From the NCBI GenBank assembly GCA_950295325.1, contig OX485809.1:32068144-32132143 (forward strand): DNA of 64,000 bases, in the 5' to 3' direction. The translations under genes were made by a program, and so were the position numbers. This DNA comes from Polytrichum commune. Lineage: Eukaryota; Streptophyta; Polytrichopsida; Polytrichales; Polytrichaceae. Position 1 is the stretch's first letter. Each line of letters opens with the position of its first letter. Shown here piece by piece: positions 1 to 11,989 of the stretch. Under the pieces are notes generated by a model that worked only from the letters and a program-made list of their open reading frames with translations, was not told the DNA's origin and did not search any database.

Positions 1-3000
1 TGGTACCAGAAACACTGACTTGGCTGTATTAATAGAAATTCCAACTTTCATACACTCATCAAAACATTCTTGAAGATGTTGTGCATGTTTCTCTTTGGTG
101 CTATAGACTGCAAAATCATCCAGGAAGACTTCCATTGTACGATGGAGATATTTCTGAAATGTGTTAACCCCTAATCTAGAAAAGGTTCCAGGGGAGTTAC
201 ACATACCAAACGGCATACGGGCATGTGCGAAGACACCCCATGGTGTCGTGAAAGCAGTTAAGGGACGGTGGGGTGGATATATTGAAATTTGGTTATACCC
301 AGAAAATCCATCCATAAAGGAATAACAATCATATCCTGCTACTCCGTCCAACATACTGTCTGTGAATGGTAGAGGAAAATAATCCTTCTTAGTGACACTG
401 TTTAACTTCCGATAATCCACGCATATTCGTAGTTTGCCGTTTTTCTTTGGTACTACGACTATGGGTGACACCCAATCACTATATGGAATAGGATAGATAA
501 TGCCGACTTCCAACAATTTATCCACTTCTTCCTTAACTAATAGGGAATATTTTGGATTCATCCTATATTGTCTTTGTCGAACGGGGGTTGTTCCTTCCTC
601 TAAAATAATCTTATGCTCACAGATCTCTGGGGGAACTCCTCGCAAATCTTTGTACATCCATGCAAAGACTTTAATATTCCTCTTAAAGAAATCTCTCCAA
701 AACTTCCACTCATCATCCGTTATTTTCTCATAGACTTTGATAATGCGGGGTGTGTTATCATCACTCAAATTCATATCTTTACACACATTCTTAACCACGT
801 AATTTTTGACAGGTTGGTCAGACTCAAACATGGTAGACTCCCATTTCTTAGCTAATTCATCCTTAACCAGTGTTTGGGGTCGTTCTTCTTCTTCTTGTAC
901 GATATGGACTAGTCTTAGTTGGTCAAAACTATGTATTTTCGTATTGTTGACCATGTTTACCGGTAAGGTATTCTGCCAGGCTAGAATAGCATCATCAGAA
1001 TCTCCATCACCAAGTGCACAAAAGTACTCTCCCATTCCTACGGGGCCATATTGGAATGGTTTATCGTTTATCCGGTGTATGGATTCACTCACCGTAGTCT
1101 CCCTTTCTGTTTCATAGCCATCATCACTGGTGAACTCAGTTTCCTCATCTTGCGTTTCACCATGATATTGGGTAGGAAATAAAGGTAAAATTATTTTCTT
1201 TAACCCACTTCCAATGGTCAGTGTACATTTCCCCCAATCTTCTTTGGCTTGTGCATCTAGCAACCATGTGCGTCCAAGAAGACCTGGATAAGACTGTACA
1301 CCGTCCATTGTCTTAAAGACGACATAATCAATCTTATACTCAATATTGGCTACGAGAGTTGGAATTTGTTCCAATACTCCTAAGGGTTTTACTCGACTGC
1401 TGTCTGCCATTTTTAAAATAATGGTGGTAGAGACTACATTAGATATCCCTAATTCGTTCATGGTTTCCACATTCATCAAATTGACACTTGATCCCGTGTC
1501 AATTTGGAATCCCGGTATAAGAGCACCTCCTATAATGACATCAACGGTTGGGGCTCCCGGATCTCGACTTAAAGTAATGTCATGGACTGTTGCCGGTTTA
1601 GGCCGTCTACGTATCATGGATGAACTTAAGGAACTGCGACATTGTGGTGCAACAGCCAACAATTGTTTCATTGTGATAGTTGGTTGTATTTTATCTAGAT
1701 CTTCCATGATATCATAGGGTTTAAGGTCCTTAGATAACATCATCGTTCTAGACGATCGTGATGATGTCATTTTACCCTTAGGCCTTTCTCTCCTTGCTAA
1801 GGTCTTTAGACGGGGGTGAAGAACATTAGTGGGTACAATAGGTGTATGAGGGTTGGAGACAACAACTGGAGGGTTGGTAACAACAGATGGCGATGGAATC
1901 TGAGCTTGCTCAAGAATCGTTGTTGGTACAACGTTAGCTTCCACAATTATTTTATCCTTTGGAGCTCTGATCAAGGGTGCTTGAGCATATTCAGAGAGAC
2001 TCGTTTCCAAGTCACTGTGTTGTTCATTAAACCTCTCAGTACTAGACCCATTTTGTTGCTTTAAAGGTTGTTTTTGGGATCTAGTGGTCACTACACTCAC
2101 TTCCTCGTCTAATCTCTTAGAGTGTTGAACTCTATGGACATTACGATCCTGTCTCTCATCCTCTTGTATAGTCACATGTTTACCTTTCTTCCAATCTCTA
2201 TCAGATGGTGGACCCTCCTTACGGGGTTGATCACACTCGGTTGTAGGATGTCCTGCCTCTTTACAATTTCCACACAAAGGTATATATTGTTGAACCTTTC
2301 TAGGATTAGGACAGTCTCCTGCATAATGACCTATCTCTCCACATCTGAAACACACTACATACTGGTTGGGCATCGGTGTCTTATAATTTTGGGTTCGGGG
2401 GTTATATGGAGGACCCCTCCAATTTGGTGGTTGATTGGTATCACCCCAAGTTGGTTGATTCCCAAAACTAAGAGGCACTTGCCGACGGTTGAAATTTCTT
2501 TTGGGGTTATATCCCATGTTGGGCATATCACCCATTCGCTCTTGTTGCCAAGGTCGGGATTGGTTAGCATCTATCTGGTTGACCGCACGATTTCTAGGTA
2601 AATTCCAACACTCATTGACTGAATGATTCCCTCCGCAGAAAGTGCACTTAACTCTCAAACCTTTGGGAGTGGGACATTCATTAGACAGATGACCATGACC
2701 CTTACAGTTATTACACCATACATTGGTTCTCTCTTCAGTTGGTGGGGGTCTTTTATTAGCCCCTTTTGTGATCTTTACCTCTAGATCTGCTAACTTCTTT
2801 GTGATATCCATAAGGGCTAGTTCTTGTGAATTGTTTTGAACCACGGGTGTAGGCTTCATCATTAGCCTTGGGGGTGTAAACAAATCTGCACTAGGATGTT
2901 TGAACTGTGTGGCATCTATCATGGGCTTAGCACCTGGATATGTTAGTGATTGACCAGGCAACACTGGGTGATAAGACTGATCATTCCCATGTAGGTCATA

Positions 3001-4059
3001 GAGGTCGTAGTTATAAGTATCAAAAGTGTATCGATCCTCTATACGGGACTCTTCCCAAGCTTTTGCCAAAGCAAAAGTTGCCTCAGCAGTAGCTGGAGCT
3101 CTCTCTCTCACATATAATTTTAACTCAAAAGGATATAGACCTCCTATGAATATATTCCGTAAGAAATTATTCGGGATTTGATGGTTGGGCATTCTCAGTA
3201 GGATGTCACTCATTCTTCCCCAGTAATTGTCAATGGTTTCATTTATACTCATACGAATGGTTCTCAATTTCTCCATTAAACTGTTTTCAAACCCCAAGGG
3301 CCTAAAATATTGCAGGAATGCATTCTTAAGGTCGTTCCAGTTAGCAAATGGTTGCTGACGGGAAAACCATAAGAATGCGTTCTCTTGCAATGTTGCTGCA
3401 AATACTTCCATTTGTTTGTCCGGAGGTACGCTATTTGCAGCACATGCAATCTCGAATTTCCTCACATGGACATCAGGATCTGTTCCCGGTCTACCCTGAA
3501 AATAGGGTAAGTTTACTACACTATTGATCCTAGGAGGATTAGCCGCCATATTGGGTAGCGGTACTATCGGTGGTAGCTGTACTACGGGTTGTAATTGTAC
3601 TACTGGTTGTAAGGGAGGAGGTACTAATTGTGCTATGGGTACTGACGGTGTATAAGGCGTAAACAATGGGTTGCCTTGTACATTGGCGTAAGCCTTTGGG
3701 TCAAGTTCAGGAGATGGTGTGCGTTCATAGGCAGTAGCCCACAATGGTGGAGTAGGTGAACTGGTGAGAGGTGAATTATCAGTAAATAAAACTTTCGGTG
3801 ATAAGAAATCCCTCTCAACACTTGTTGTAGGTTTATTTACTGGTGTCTTAAAAATATCTCCTGGGATACTACCAGAACCCTCTCTTGCTTCCTCTAAAAA
3901 TGGCTTAACCCAACTTCGTCTTCTATCCTGTGTTTGTTTCCTATACTCTCTGGCTGCCGCTCTATCTTCTCTAGCTTTATCACTAGCTGCCTTCCTTACG
4001 GATGCAGATTGAGAATGAGATTTTTCATGTGCGGATTCCAGTTTGACTATCTGTCCCTA
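1..4059 (-). CDS. gag-pol region of the Tat-like element (partial)
   Basis: The translated minus frame shows a proline-rich N-terminal part, then a retrotransposon gag domain around 3530-3050 (VRKFEIACAA, LQENAFLWFS and MSINETIDNYW lie in it). Four CCHC zinc knuckles follow between about 2720 and 2240: CNNCKGHGHLSNEC, CTFCGGNHSVNEC, CFRCGEIGHYAGDC and CGNCKEAGHPTTEC. An aspartic protease with DTGSS lies near 1490-1505. The start of a reverse transcriptase spans about 430 to 1, with YRKLNSVTKKDYFPLPF, FMDGFSGYNQI and a FLDD catalytic box near 118-135. The frame is open over the parts I read. The first Met of this frame comes late, so the true start is unclear. Integrase and RNase H lie beyond the window. 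Confidence 0.8.
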
Positions 4060-4072
4060 ACTACACCATCTT

Positions 4073-4573
4073 CTACCTACATATTAAACTAAACTTAATT
4101 GGGTGAAGGTAGAGTTGTACAGGTTCTCGCTGCATAAAGTCGGGTATAAAGGGTGTGGCTCGATAATTCGGGCTTCTGAATATAAACTTGTACTTCTTCC
4201 TAGATAACTTGATTCCTTGCCATGTACCGTCCACTGGAGGTACTACTCTCGACGTTACACTCTTCAATCTTCCGTAGATACAGAATAAGAACCAAAGGGA
4301 AAAGGGTAATACAGGGATATCATTCTTCACAATCACTCTTCTATATTCCTCTCCTTGGTCCCAAACTCTGTTGGTAATATTCCACTGCAAATCTAAGGGT
4401 AAAGCTACAAATCGCTCTATGAATTCTTTGGGTGAGGGTACTCTCTCATGCTTAATACGGATTCCGTCCCCGTGGTAAGCAAGGCGAAAAAATCTATATA
4501 AAGCCGAAAATAAATATGGTCCCGAATATACTTCAAATGCATTAGACTCAGATATTTGCCAACACCACTCCAT
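4073..4573 (-). CDS. ORF B (166 aa) upstream of gag of the Tat-like element
   Basis: A second frame follows ORF A after 13 bp on the same strand. The product is rich in aromatic residues (MEWCWQISES at the start, several Phe/Tyr/Trp runs) and has no motif I recognise. Its compact, hydrophobic-core composition suggests a folded domain rather than a random frame. It could be a capsid-like or accessory product of the element. I infer the role only from position, between the primer site and the gag region. Confidence 0.45.
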   Translation of the reverse strand: MEWCWQISESNAFEVYSGPYLFSALYRFFRLAYHGDGIRIKHERVPSPKEFIERFVALPLDLQWNITNRVWDQGEEYRRVIVKNDIPVLPFSLWFLFCIYGRLKSVTSRVVPPVDGTWQGIKLSRKKYKFIFRSPNYRATPFIPDFMQREPVQLYLHPIKFSLICR

Positions 4574-4586
4574 TAATTCTTCAAGA

Positions 4587-5069
4587 CTAACTAGAGCAAT
4601 ATCGACACTGGGTTATGTCGATTGTCCTAGGCAGTCTCGGTAACTCTATTTGATCTTCTCTATAATATCCTCTACGAGTCTTCGTTAGGATCCTAGTTTG
4701 GCTTGTAGACACACTACCCCCTTCTCTAAACTCTTGTACTTTCCCTTGTTGAATATGTCTCCACAATGTTTCAGCACCGGGAAGATTATCCTCTCTATAC
4801 GGGTTTCTCCTCAATCTCTCTGACGTGTTATACACGTAGTGTTCTAGTCTAGTGAGTCTATCAGTGAAGATACTCAAAAGTTCATAAATTCGGTTATCAA
4901 TTTTTATAATGGGTTGGGACACTGGACAAACATGATGAGACTTAGGGTAATTTGTAGGACTAGCGACAGGTGAATGACGTGGGTTGTGACTCCTAATCTC
5001 TTGCACCTTATCCCTAATCCTATGCCCTCTAAGTCTCCATTTGTTTTGTGTATTCATTGTAATTGACAC
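4587..5069 (-). CDS. ORF A (160 aa) between primer site and gag of the Tat-like element
   Basis: This 160-residue frame starts 56 bp inside the primer-binding site, so it is the first ORF of the element. The product is basic and polar (many Arg, His, Tyr) with no transmembrane segment and no motif I recognise. Extra ORFs of unknown function upstream of gag are known from Tat/Ogre-type elements. Whether this is an independent protein or the front of a longer gag product cannot be told from one copy. Confidence 0.45.
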   Translation of the reverse strand: MSITMNTQNKWRLRGHRIRDKVQEIRSHNPRHSPVASPTNYPKSHHVCPVSQPIIKIDNRIYELLSIFTDRLTRLEHYVYNTSERLRRNPYREDNLPGAETLWRHIQQGKVQEFREGGSVSTSQTRILTKTRRGYYREDQIELPRLPRTIDITQCRYCSS

Positions 5070-5124
5070 CGGTCATTTGTTAATTATCCCTTTCCAATTT
5101 AACCTTAAAAGACGACCACAGCCT

Positions 5125-5142
5125 TCCCCGGCAGCGGCGCCA
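5125..5142 (-). other. primer-binding site, tRNA-Asp type
   Basis: The minus strand reads TGGCGCCGCTGCCGGGGA, four bases inside the LTR. From memory of plant tRNA-Asp(GTC), whose 3' end is CCCCGGCAACGGCGCCA, this is complementary with one mismatch. This primer site is common in Tat-lineage gypsy elements. Confidence 0.8.
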
Positions 5143-5146
5143 AAAA

Positions 5147-6116
5147 TGTAGTAAGTTTTTGGTTTCTCTCTAAACAACAAAACCCAGGGAACAATGTCTC
5201 CAGGAAGACTGAGATAGTGTCTATAAGGGTTAATGTCACTTTGGATTAAGGTTCATAATAACAACTTAGGTTCTTTCTTATTCCATTCCTTCTTTAATTC
5301 TTCATTCCTCCCCTCTTATGGTTCTTTTGTGCTTCCTCAGTCGTGAGTGATTCCGTCCTATCTTTGGGGTAATTTTCTATCACTCTACGTTTTTGACCTA
5401 TTGCAGTTGTGAAGCTCAATGGCTTTGGCAATAGTCTTTTCGGATCTTGGCGATAGTCTTCCAATGGATTTTCATCCTATTGGGGTTAGTATCTTCTTCC
5501 TTCGTTAATTGATTATTTAATGCTATCAATCATAATTCAAATTGTATTGCTCAAAGAATTTGTTCCTTCACTTTATCTCATTTATCATTTATTACTCATA
5601 ATGAAAAATTCACTTATCTCATGCTCTTCATTGTCCCACACAACACACAAGACATGCTTGAATTCCTGCATCCTTCTTCCATAATCACATAACACATAGG
5701 CTATAGCCATTAGGTTCCAACACAACCTATTACAACGGCTAGCCTAATTCCTCTCACATCAAACCATATCTTTCTCATTCCTAATCATGTCAAAGCACGT
5801 TCTTTGTGGATTGGATTATTTATCGACTCGACATCATCATGACACTCCGATTCTCATCATGTTTCGATAATCCCTCTAAACTTCTTGTCTCTCGAGGTAA
5901 TGTCTCTCAACTCAGAACTACCTTATCATCATGACAACCTCGGTTACTTAAGTGGACCTTCTGGTGCCCTCATTGCTTCCCTCTTAGTGATAACCTCGGA
6001 CAACTCTCTTTCCCTCATTCTCTCTCTCGCTCTCGCACAGGCTATAGGCAGTTATAAGACCTCCCAGTGCCCATGCCTACCAGCTCTCGGTTCTTCCTCT
6101 TGTGCCACTCTCAGCA

Positions 6117-6149
<33 letters not shown>

Positions 6150-7070
6150 GTGTATCTCTCAGTAACTTGGTTGGCTCTGTAACTCTCTTGTTTCTACTGC
6201 GGCTCTCCTTTCTCGGTAATCTCAGCCTTAATCTGATCTCCTTGGCTATGCCTACTGTTCTGACAACTCTTGCTCAAGTTCTTACAGATGCTCTCACTTC
6301 GCTGTATCCCAACTACAGACTATGGCCATTTCCATTTATCTTTACTTCGGCGATAGTCCATCCCTCTTTATGCTTCGTTCCTCTCTCTCACTGCCAATCA
6401 CTCTCTGATTTCCACCTTAAGATAACTCCTCAATCTCAATCCAACAGGTTTCTTTCACAATGCAGGTTGCGACCTTTCACTCTCTCCTTTTTCCAATATG
6501 TCTCCAACTTCGATATCAACTTCGTTAATTTGTCAACAGACTCTTTGGTCGCCGCTCTTCTTCACTCACAGATCCTCATGCTTGACTCAACTCCTTCCAC
6601 TCAAGTCGTGCTAATTTCATTCACTCGTGCAAACTACTTGTGCACTGATTCAACAATAATGATCACATACATATTATGGCCATACTCAACATTTCCATGC
6701 AACTGTCTTTACTTCCTCAAACTAATTACATCTTACTTAGCTACATCCCTCTATCACAGACGGCGATGTTCCAGCTCTGATCCTACTTAAAAAAAACAAC
6801 TATGCTTGAGTCTAACTCTATCGCCTATAGCCTGATTCTCTACAGCTATGGCTTCAGTAGATATAACGAGAAGTGTCTTCTCTCTGGCGATAGCCCGCTT
6901 ATCAAGATCGGAGCTCCTGACGGTTGCAACTCCTGAAACTTCTTCCCTCGGCCTATAGCCTGCCGCTTTCATCCTAGACTAACTTTCATCCATCTTTTTA
7001 GTTACTTTATCACAAAAGAAAAGTTTTTTCTTCCTTTCTACCAGGCTATGGCCAGAAAATTGGTATTACA
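5147..7070 (-). repeat. 5' LTR of the Tat-like element (about 1.92 kb)
   Basis: On the plus strand the LTR begins TGTAGTA and ends TATTACA, which gives inverted TG...CA ends (TGTARTA). Its inner edge lies 4 bp from the primer-binding site. The outer edge is set by the point where similarity to family-F LTRs resumes at CTTATCTTGAG (7071). The LTR is pyrimidine-rich on the plus strand and contains a (CT)n run near 6117-6146. Variants of the words GCGATAGTC and CTATAGCC recur through it. A 301-codon frame at 5885-6790 lies wholly inside the LTR and resembles no known protein, so I treat it as chance. Confidence 0.75.
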
Positions 7071-8161
7071 CTTATCTTGAGCTTCGGGGGTGCTCACCTC
7101 TTCCCTCTCCCTCTCCCTATATATATATATTTTTTCTTTTTCTTTTTCTTTTCTTTTTAATTTTTTCTTTTGTTTTTTTGTTTTTTTCTTGCTCTCTTGG
7201 CGTTTCATGTGGTGTGAGCGTGGGTGTGTGTGGACCAAGAGAGGGGCACGTGGGGGCGCAAGGTTTCTAGGTGGAGAACCGAGGCCAACTAGTTTTAAAG
7301 TTAGTTTTACATTATTTAGATGTAGCATTTGACTTAAGGCATTTAGAGATAGTGTTTAGTTCATAGTGTTTAATTTATAGTATTTAGTTTATGGAGCTTA
7401 GTTTAAAGTGTTAAAATTGTAGCATCCAGTATAGTGTTGGATTGTTGGCACTTAATTTTGTTGGTATTAGTATTTGGCCAAAGGCTGGCATCAGTACTGC
7501 AAAAGGTGTTGGAATTGTTATTGCTGAGGGTTGTTGAAATCGGTCTGTAGAAGTTGCTGGAATCGTTACTGCTGGGCCGCATTAGGGAGCAGCTAGCTGG
7601 GTTAGGCTAGCCGGGTTAGGGGCTGCATTAAGGAGTGAACTTGGGGATGAGTTGTGAGAGACTTGTGGAAGAAGAGGCGACGATAAGTGATAAGAGAGAT
7701 AAGTGTTTTTTAACACTTGTATTCTTCTCATGGAATGAATTGAAGTGCTAATATTGACGTGAAGCACCAGGGTGGGTTGTTGGCCCCACACGGGGGGAAT
7801 GGCCTTGGGTTAACGATCGGGACTTAATACACTAGAGACTTACTTGCCTCATGGAGCTGACAAACCATAGCCTCAATGAGGTCACGAGTACTAATGAGAA
7901 GACATTGGCCAAAGCCAAGGTTTCAAGAGGAAATTCCTCAAGGGCATGTGTAGCCAAGGCTGCGGGGTGAACCCTTGAGAAGGCCAATGCTCTACCTATT
8001 CAAGACGCTAGCATTAATAAAACATCATGACTTAAAGTAAGTTGGGAGCTCGTTGAGATGGAATTACATCCCATATTGCCACGAGTTTTGGTATGACACA
8101 TGTGATTCTCAAAACCATCACCCGGACTAGGACGCTTAAGGGTGGTGGGTTTGGCCTCACA
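7071..8161 (+). mobile_element. family-F LTR copy F1, 5'-truncated by the Tat-like element
   Basis: The right end carries the family-F terminus: a conserved block around CCCGGACTAGGACGCTTAAGGGTGG ending GGCCTCACA. The left part matches the middle of copy F6 (CTTATCTTGAG then GGTGCTCACC), and homology is cut exactly where the Tat LTR begins, so the first part of F1 must lie left of this window. A pyrimidine-rich stretch (about 7100-7190) lies near the start of the retained segment. A hairpin AAGTGTT-tttt-AACACTT lies at 7701-7718. Old and broken; probably a solo LTR. Confidence 0.7.
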
Positions 8162-11100
8162 CCCCCCCGGTAATCATGTTGTTGGAAATTAAGTAAAAAA
8201 AGGCCCTAAATAACTAGAGAGAACATGCACAAGAAATAAAAATATAATAGTGAGAATTTGGAAAATTGTCGCTTCGGAATTTGGACAACAATTCTCATAA
8301 TTCTCACTTTTTTTTTGAAAAAAATCACATTTTCTTTGTTTTCGTGGGCCCTCATTTTATTGATTTACAACATTTTGTTGCAAGGGGGCATGGTCATCAA
8401 CCTAGAGCCTTAATCTCAAGTACTTTAGTCCATGCTTCAATTTTAAGGGGCCCAAGGTGGTGGTTGCTTGAGCTCACACTGGCCCCTTCCCAATGTTTCC
8501 TCACCTTCAAACACCTTTCCGGAATGAAATGCACATTTAACCCCCTACATTGAGGCCTTTTTGGAATTCTTTATTGCTTACCTTCATTAGGATGTTTGCA
8601 TGTTTGTATTGCTTTATGAAGTAAAAGAAGTTAGGCATGATGTGATGATTTATGTGGAATCTTATTATTTTGTTGTTGCAAAGGATTGGTGGGGCATCAA
8701 TGAATTGCCGTTATGCTATGGAGTTGAGTAGACTCTAACAATATGTGAAATATATTTTCTTGTACATTATCCCTTATTTATACGTTATTGCATGTTTAGT
8801 TCAAACTTATGTTGGCACAATTTAACTAGATTTTTGATTTTGTAGACTCAAAGTTTTCACATTGGTTTTTGTCCACAAGGCGAGATCATCGACTTGTTAT
8901 GTGTTTTGTAAGTGTGAGGGTGTGCCAGAGGCAGATGTGGGAGCCACCAACATATTCTTTAATCTAACCATTTCTTGAACTTAGCTTACGAACAAAGAAG
9001 TCTCTTGGAGAGGTAGTCAGGAAAAAGACTTGAAATCATTGCAAGTTTTTATCGAGGCTTTAACTAACTCCGGAGATGTGGCACTTGATGTCTATGCATC
9101 CACAAGTGATTGTAGATCTCAATGCCAATTATTTGAATTTGATTGGTCGTTATTAATGTTTTTGTGTGTTTAATGATTGATCTATATGTTGTGTCCATGT
9201 ACTTTTATTAAGTGGTCACCACCTTGTGGCCCTAGAGGCCGATTTGGCCATATGTCATTTTGACTCCAGTGTAGATGGAGATTTCGCTCCTTGCATGTGG
9301 AAGTGCACCTCACACTACATCCCTTGCAAACAAAGACACACATGTTCAGTTGCAAAGCCTTCTTGCATTAGTAAGTTTCTCTATGTCTATCATTTGATGT
9401 TTGAATTGTTTAGTAATGCAAATGACTACAATTTCAAGTATCATATAATTCTATCTCATGTTAATAAAATCATGACCCAACTCCAATCACCTTCCAGTTT
9501 GATATTGCTTCCTCCACATATACATAATGTGGCAAAAACTATGGTGGCCATCTCAACATTGGTTGCTCGTAAAAAAACCCAACTGTTGGTTCGGTTGGCA
9601 TATATAGACGACAAGGCATAAGAAGGTAATGAAGAGGATAGTGCGAATGAATAGGATCATAGTCCGACTTAGTCATTATGATTGGATATGTGTAGGTTGG
9701 TTTCCATGTTATGCCTCTGTATGAATGAACCACAAGCAATGGACTTGGTTTTGTGTTCCAATTTCATCTTCACCTACAATCATTTCTTTAGACGTATTAT
9801 TCAAGTATGTTTCATAAGTGATTATAATTTACATCTTTAAATGTGTTGGCAATTGTAATTATATCCAATTATGTAATACTTTATCAATGACGACCATTCA
9901 ATTTGAACTGCATATGAATTTGATTGGTGAATAAAACAACCATATAAATTATCCACACCCATGTACATGGTCCATCTTTTTTGTGGCAAATAATTCACGG
10001 TTATAAGAAACATGGGACCCTCATATCATTTGAATTTTGTTTGTCACCACTCATATGTTGTTGCTCATTGCTTTCCACTCACCATTCACATGATAGCATT
10101 TCCCCATACCCTACTTATATCAAAAAAATGTGAAAATCATGATATATATGAAAAAAGAAAACATAACCAATCTAACAATGGTACAAACATTGTGTGCTCT
10201 TGTGACATGACATAATTTTGAATGGATGAAGGTGTGAGTAGGTGACTGTGTATGCAGATGAACGCATGAGCAGACGATGACGTATGTGGATGAAGGTTAT
10301 TGGATAAAAAAGGTAGCGAACGAAGACCATTGAATTTAAGGGTTTAGATAATGATAGCTAGCTTGGAGTCAGCTGTAGATGCTAACCGTTAGATTTAGGT
10401 ACGGCTAGATCTATGGGCGGTAAAGTCTCTGTAGTTGAAAGGGGATGGTTTGCGAAGGTTAACACCGGGCTCACTCGTACTCTTTCTCGCGGTTAAGACA
10501 TTCCCCCCCCCCCCCCCAAATGTAGGTAGAGGCACAAAGTTCCAAGGATGCTAGCAAAATGAATATTGAACAAAAGAGTTTGTAAACTCCATTAATGTGG
10601 AATGAAAAGATTTGTAAATCATGTATAAGAACTGACATACGGATATGTGGTTGTTAGAATAAATTGTTGTTAGATAGGTAGTTGTTGGAGTAAACAGTGT
10701 GGACATATGGCCACTAGAGTGAAGGTTGGAACCGGTTGTAGTTTCATGTTTTGCAAGTTGTATCGATTCATGTTGTGTTGCTTTTTGTTGTGTTGTTTAT
10801 GCTTTGTTGTAATATTTATGCTGGTTGTATTGTTTTTGTTGTGATGTTTCTATTGTAATATTTATGTTTTGTTGTAATGCTTCTGTTGTGATACTTCTGG
10901 TTGACTTTTTTGTTATAATGCAAGTAGTTGTGTTGCTTCTGTTGGATTGTTAGTTATTGAGGGTTTTACAGCTTTAAAGGCTTAGAAGAATGAGGCATGA
11001 GATAAAGTTAGTGGCTAGTGACAAGGTTCGTGTCAAAGTTAGAGACAAGATTAAAGACAAGGTTAGAGAATTTAAAGCCCAAGCTGGTTTGGAGGGTGGC

Positions 11101-11989
11101 AAAAAGGTCACGTATCCGAGTATTGTTCCTATAATGGAAGGCTCAACCTTCAATCTTTCCACTACTCGGCCAACCCAACTAAAGGTGGCTGGTGTAGAAT
11201 TTGGTAGGAGTTAGGTACTTTGAACCAAATGGCCTTGTAGTAGCAACTATTGGGTGTGATGGACGAATTTTAGAGAAAATAAAGATGATTAGGTTGGATG
11301 AAGAACGGTTTTGTGAAGGATAAATTGATGGACTTACGATGAACTTATGTTGGTTTGCATGGATGAATATGATGCATTTGGATTATTGTAAGAGATAGAA
11401 GGTCATTACTTCGAGGCACTAGAGTATTCCACCCATCCGGCCAATTCTATGGGTTGTTACTTTGATTGGAGTAGAAATTGTCACAATACATCTCAACTTT
11501 GATTTTCAAATTTTGATATAAGAAACTATGTGATTTACAATTACAAATGTAATGAGACAATTCGCGATCCAATCTACTGGTCAAAATTGTATGCAAATGT
11601 GGATGTGCCCACAATATGGCCACATACATAAGCTAGTTGCATGATCTCCTTATTCATTGTTTTGGATTGTCACTTACACTTTGGTTTCCGAACATCATAT
11701 ATGAATTCACATTGCAAGGGTACAAACTCCTAATATTGTAATCGGTTAATGTCCAAATGGAGAGCACTTCCAACAACTCTCTTGTATTTTTCTATATGTG
11801 CAAAGGACATTCCTCCATAACATTTAGTTTACACCCATAGACCAATTAAGGGTCTTAATCAATGAGAGTAAATGGATTTTTATAGATCTTATTAAAATTT
11901 AGCATATATATTGATTTCGTCGGGTATGGAGTCCATAGGGCTTACCATCTTGCTAACATGTTGTATCTTTGCTGAACACACATACGAGG
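8162..11989. other. intergenic DNA without a recognisable gene
   Basis: AT-rich DNA in which I find no credible coding region on either strand. The longest frames (9226-9621, 131 codons; 10990-11214, 74 codons) have no recognisable motif and no supporting gene context. A run of 15 C lies at 10503-10517, and a minisatellite at about 10735-10945 is listed separately. Confidence 0.5.
10735..10945 (+). repeat. degenerate TTGTTGTAATGTTTATG-type minisatellite
   Basis: Short words of the form TTGTTGTAATG(T/C)TT(A/C)TG recur with variations about every 20 bp. The array is irregular, with TTGTTGT, TATTTATG and TGATACTTCTG blocks. It is non-coding and has no clear element ends around it. Confidence 0.55.

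Larger units (their letters stand above)
1..7070 (-). mobile_element. Ty3/gypsy (Tat-like) LTR retrotransposon, 5' portion, runs off the left edge
   Basis: Reading leftwards on the minus strand there is an LTR, a primer-binding site, two ORFs, a gag with zinc knuckles, an aspartic protease and the start of a reverse transcriptase. The protease-then-RT order with no integrase between them is the Ty3/gypsy order. A tRNA-Asp-type primer site and extra ORFs before gag are typical of the plant Tat lineage. The rest of pol and the 3' LTR lie outside the window. The gag-pol part visible here looks open where I translated it. The right end abuts a family-F LTR, so the element appears to have inserted into that older LTR. 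Age cannot be judged without the second LTR, but the open frame suggests it is fairly young. Confidence 0.85.

Noticed and set aside
5885-6790. A 301-codon plus-strand frame, the longest in the left part
   Set aside because: It lies entirely inside the Tat-like LTR, on the strand opposite to the element, is driven by CT-rich low complexity (Ser/Leu) and resembles no protein.
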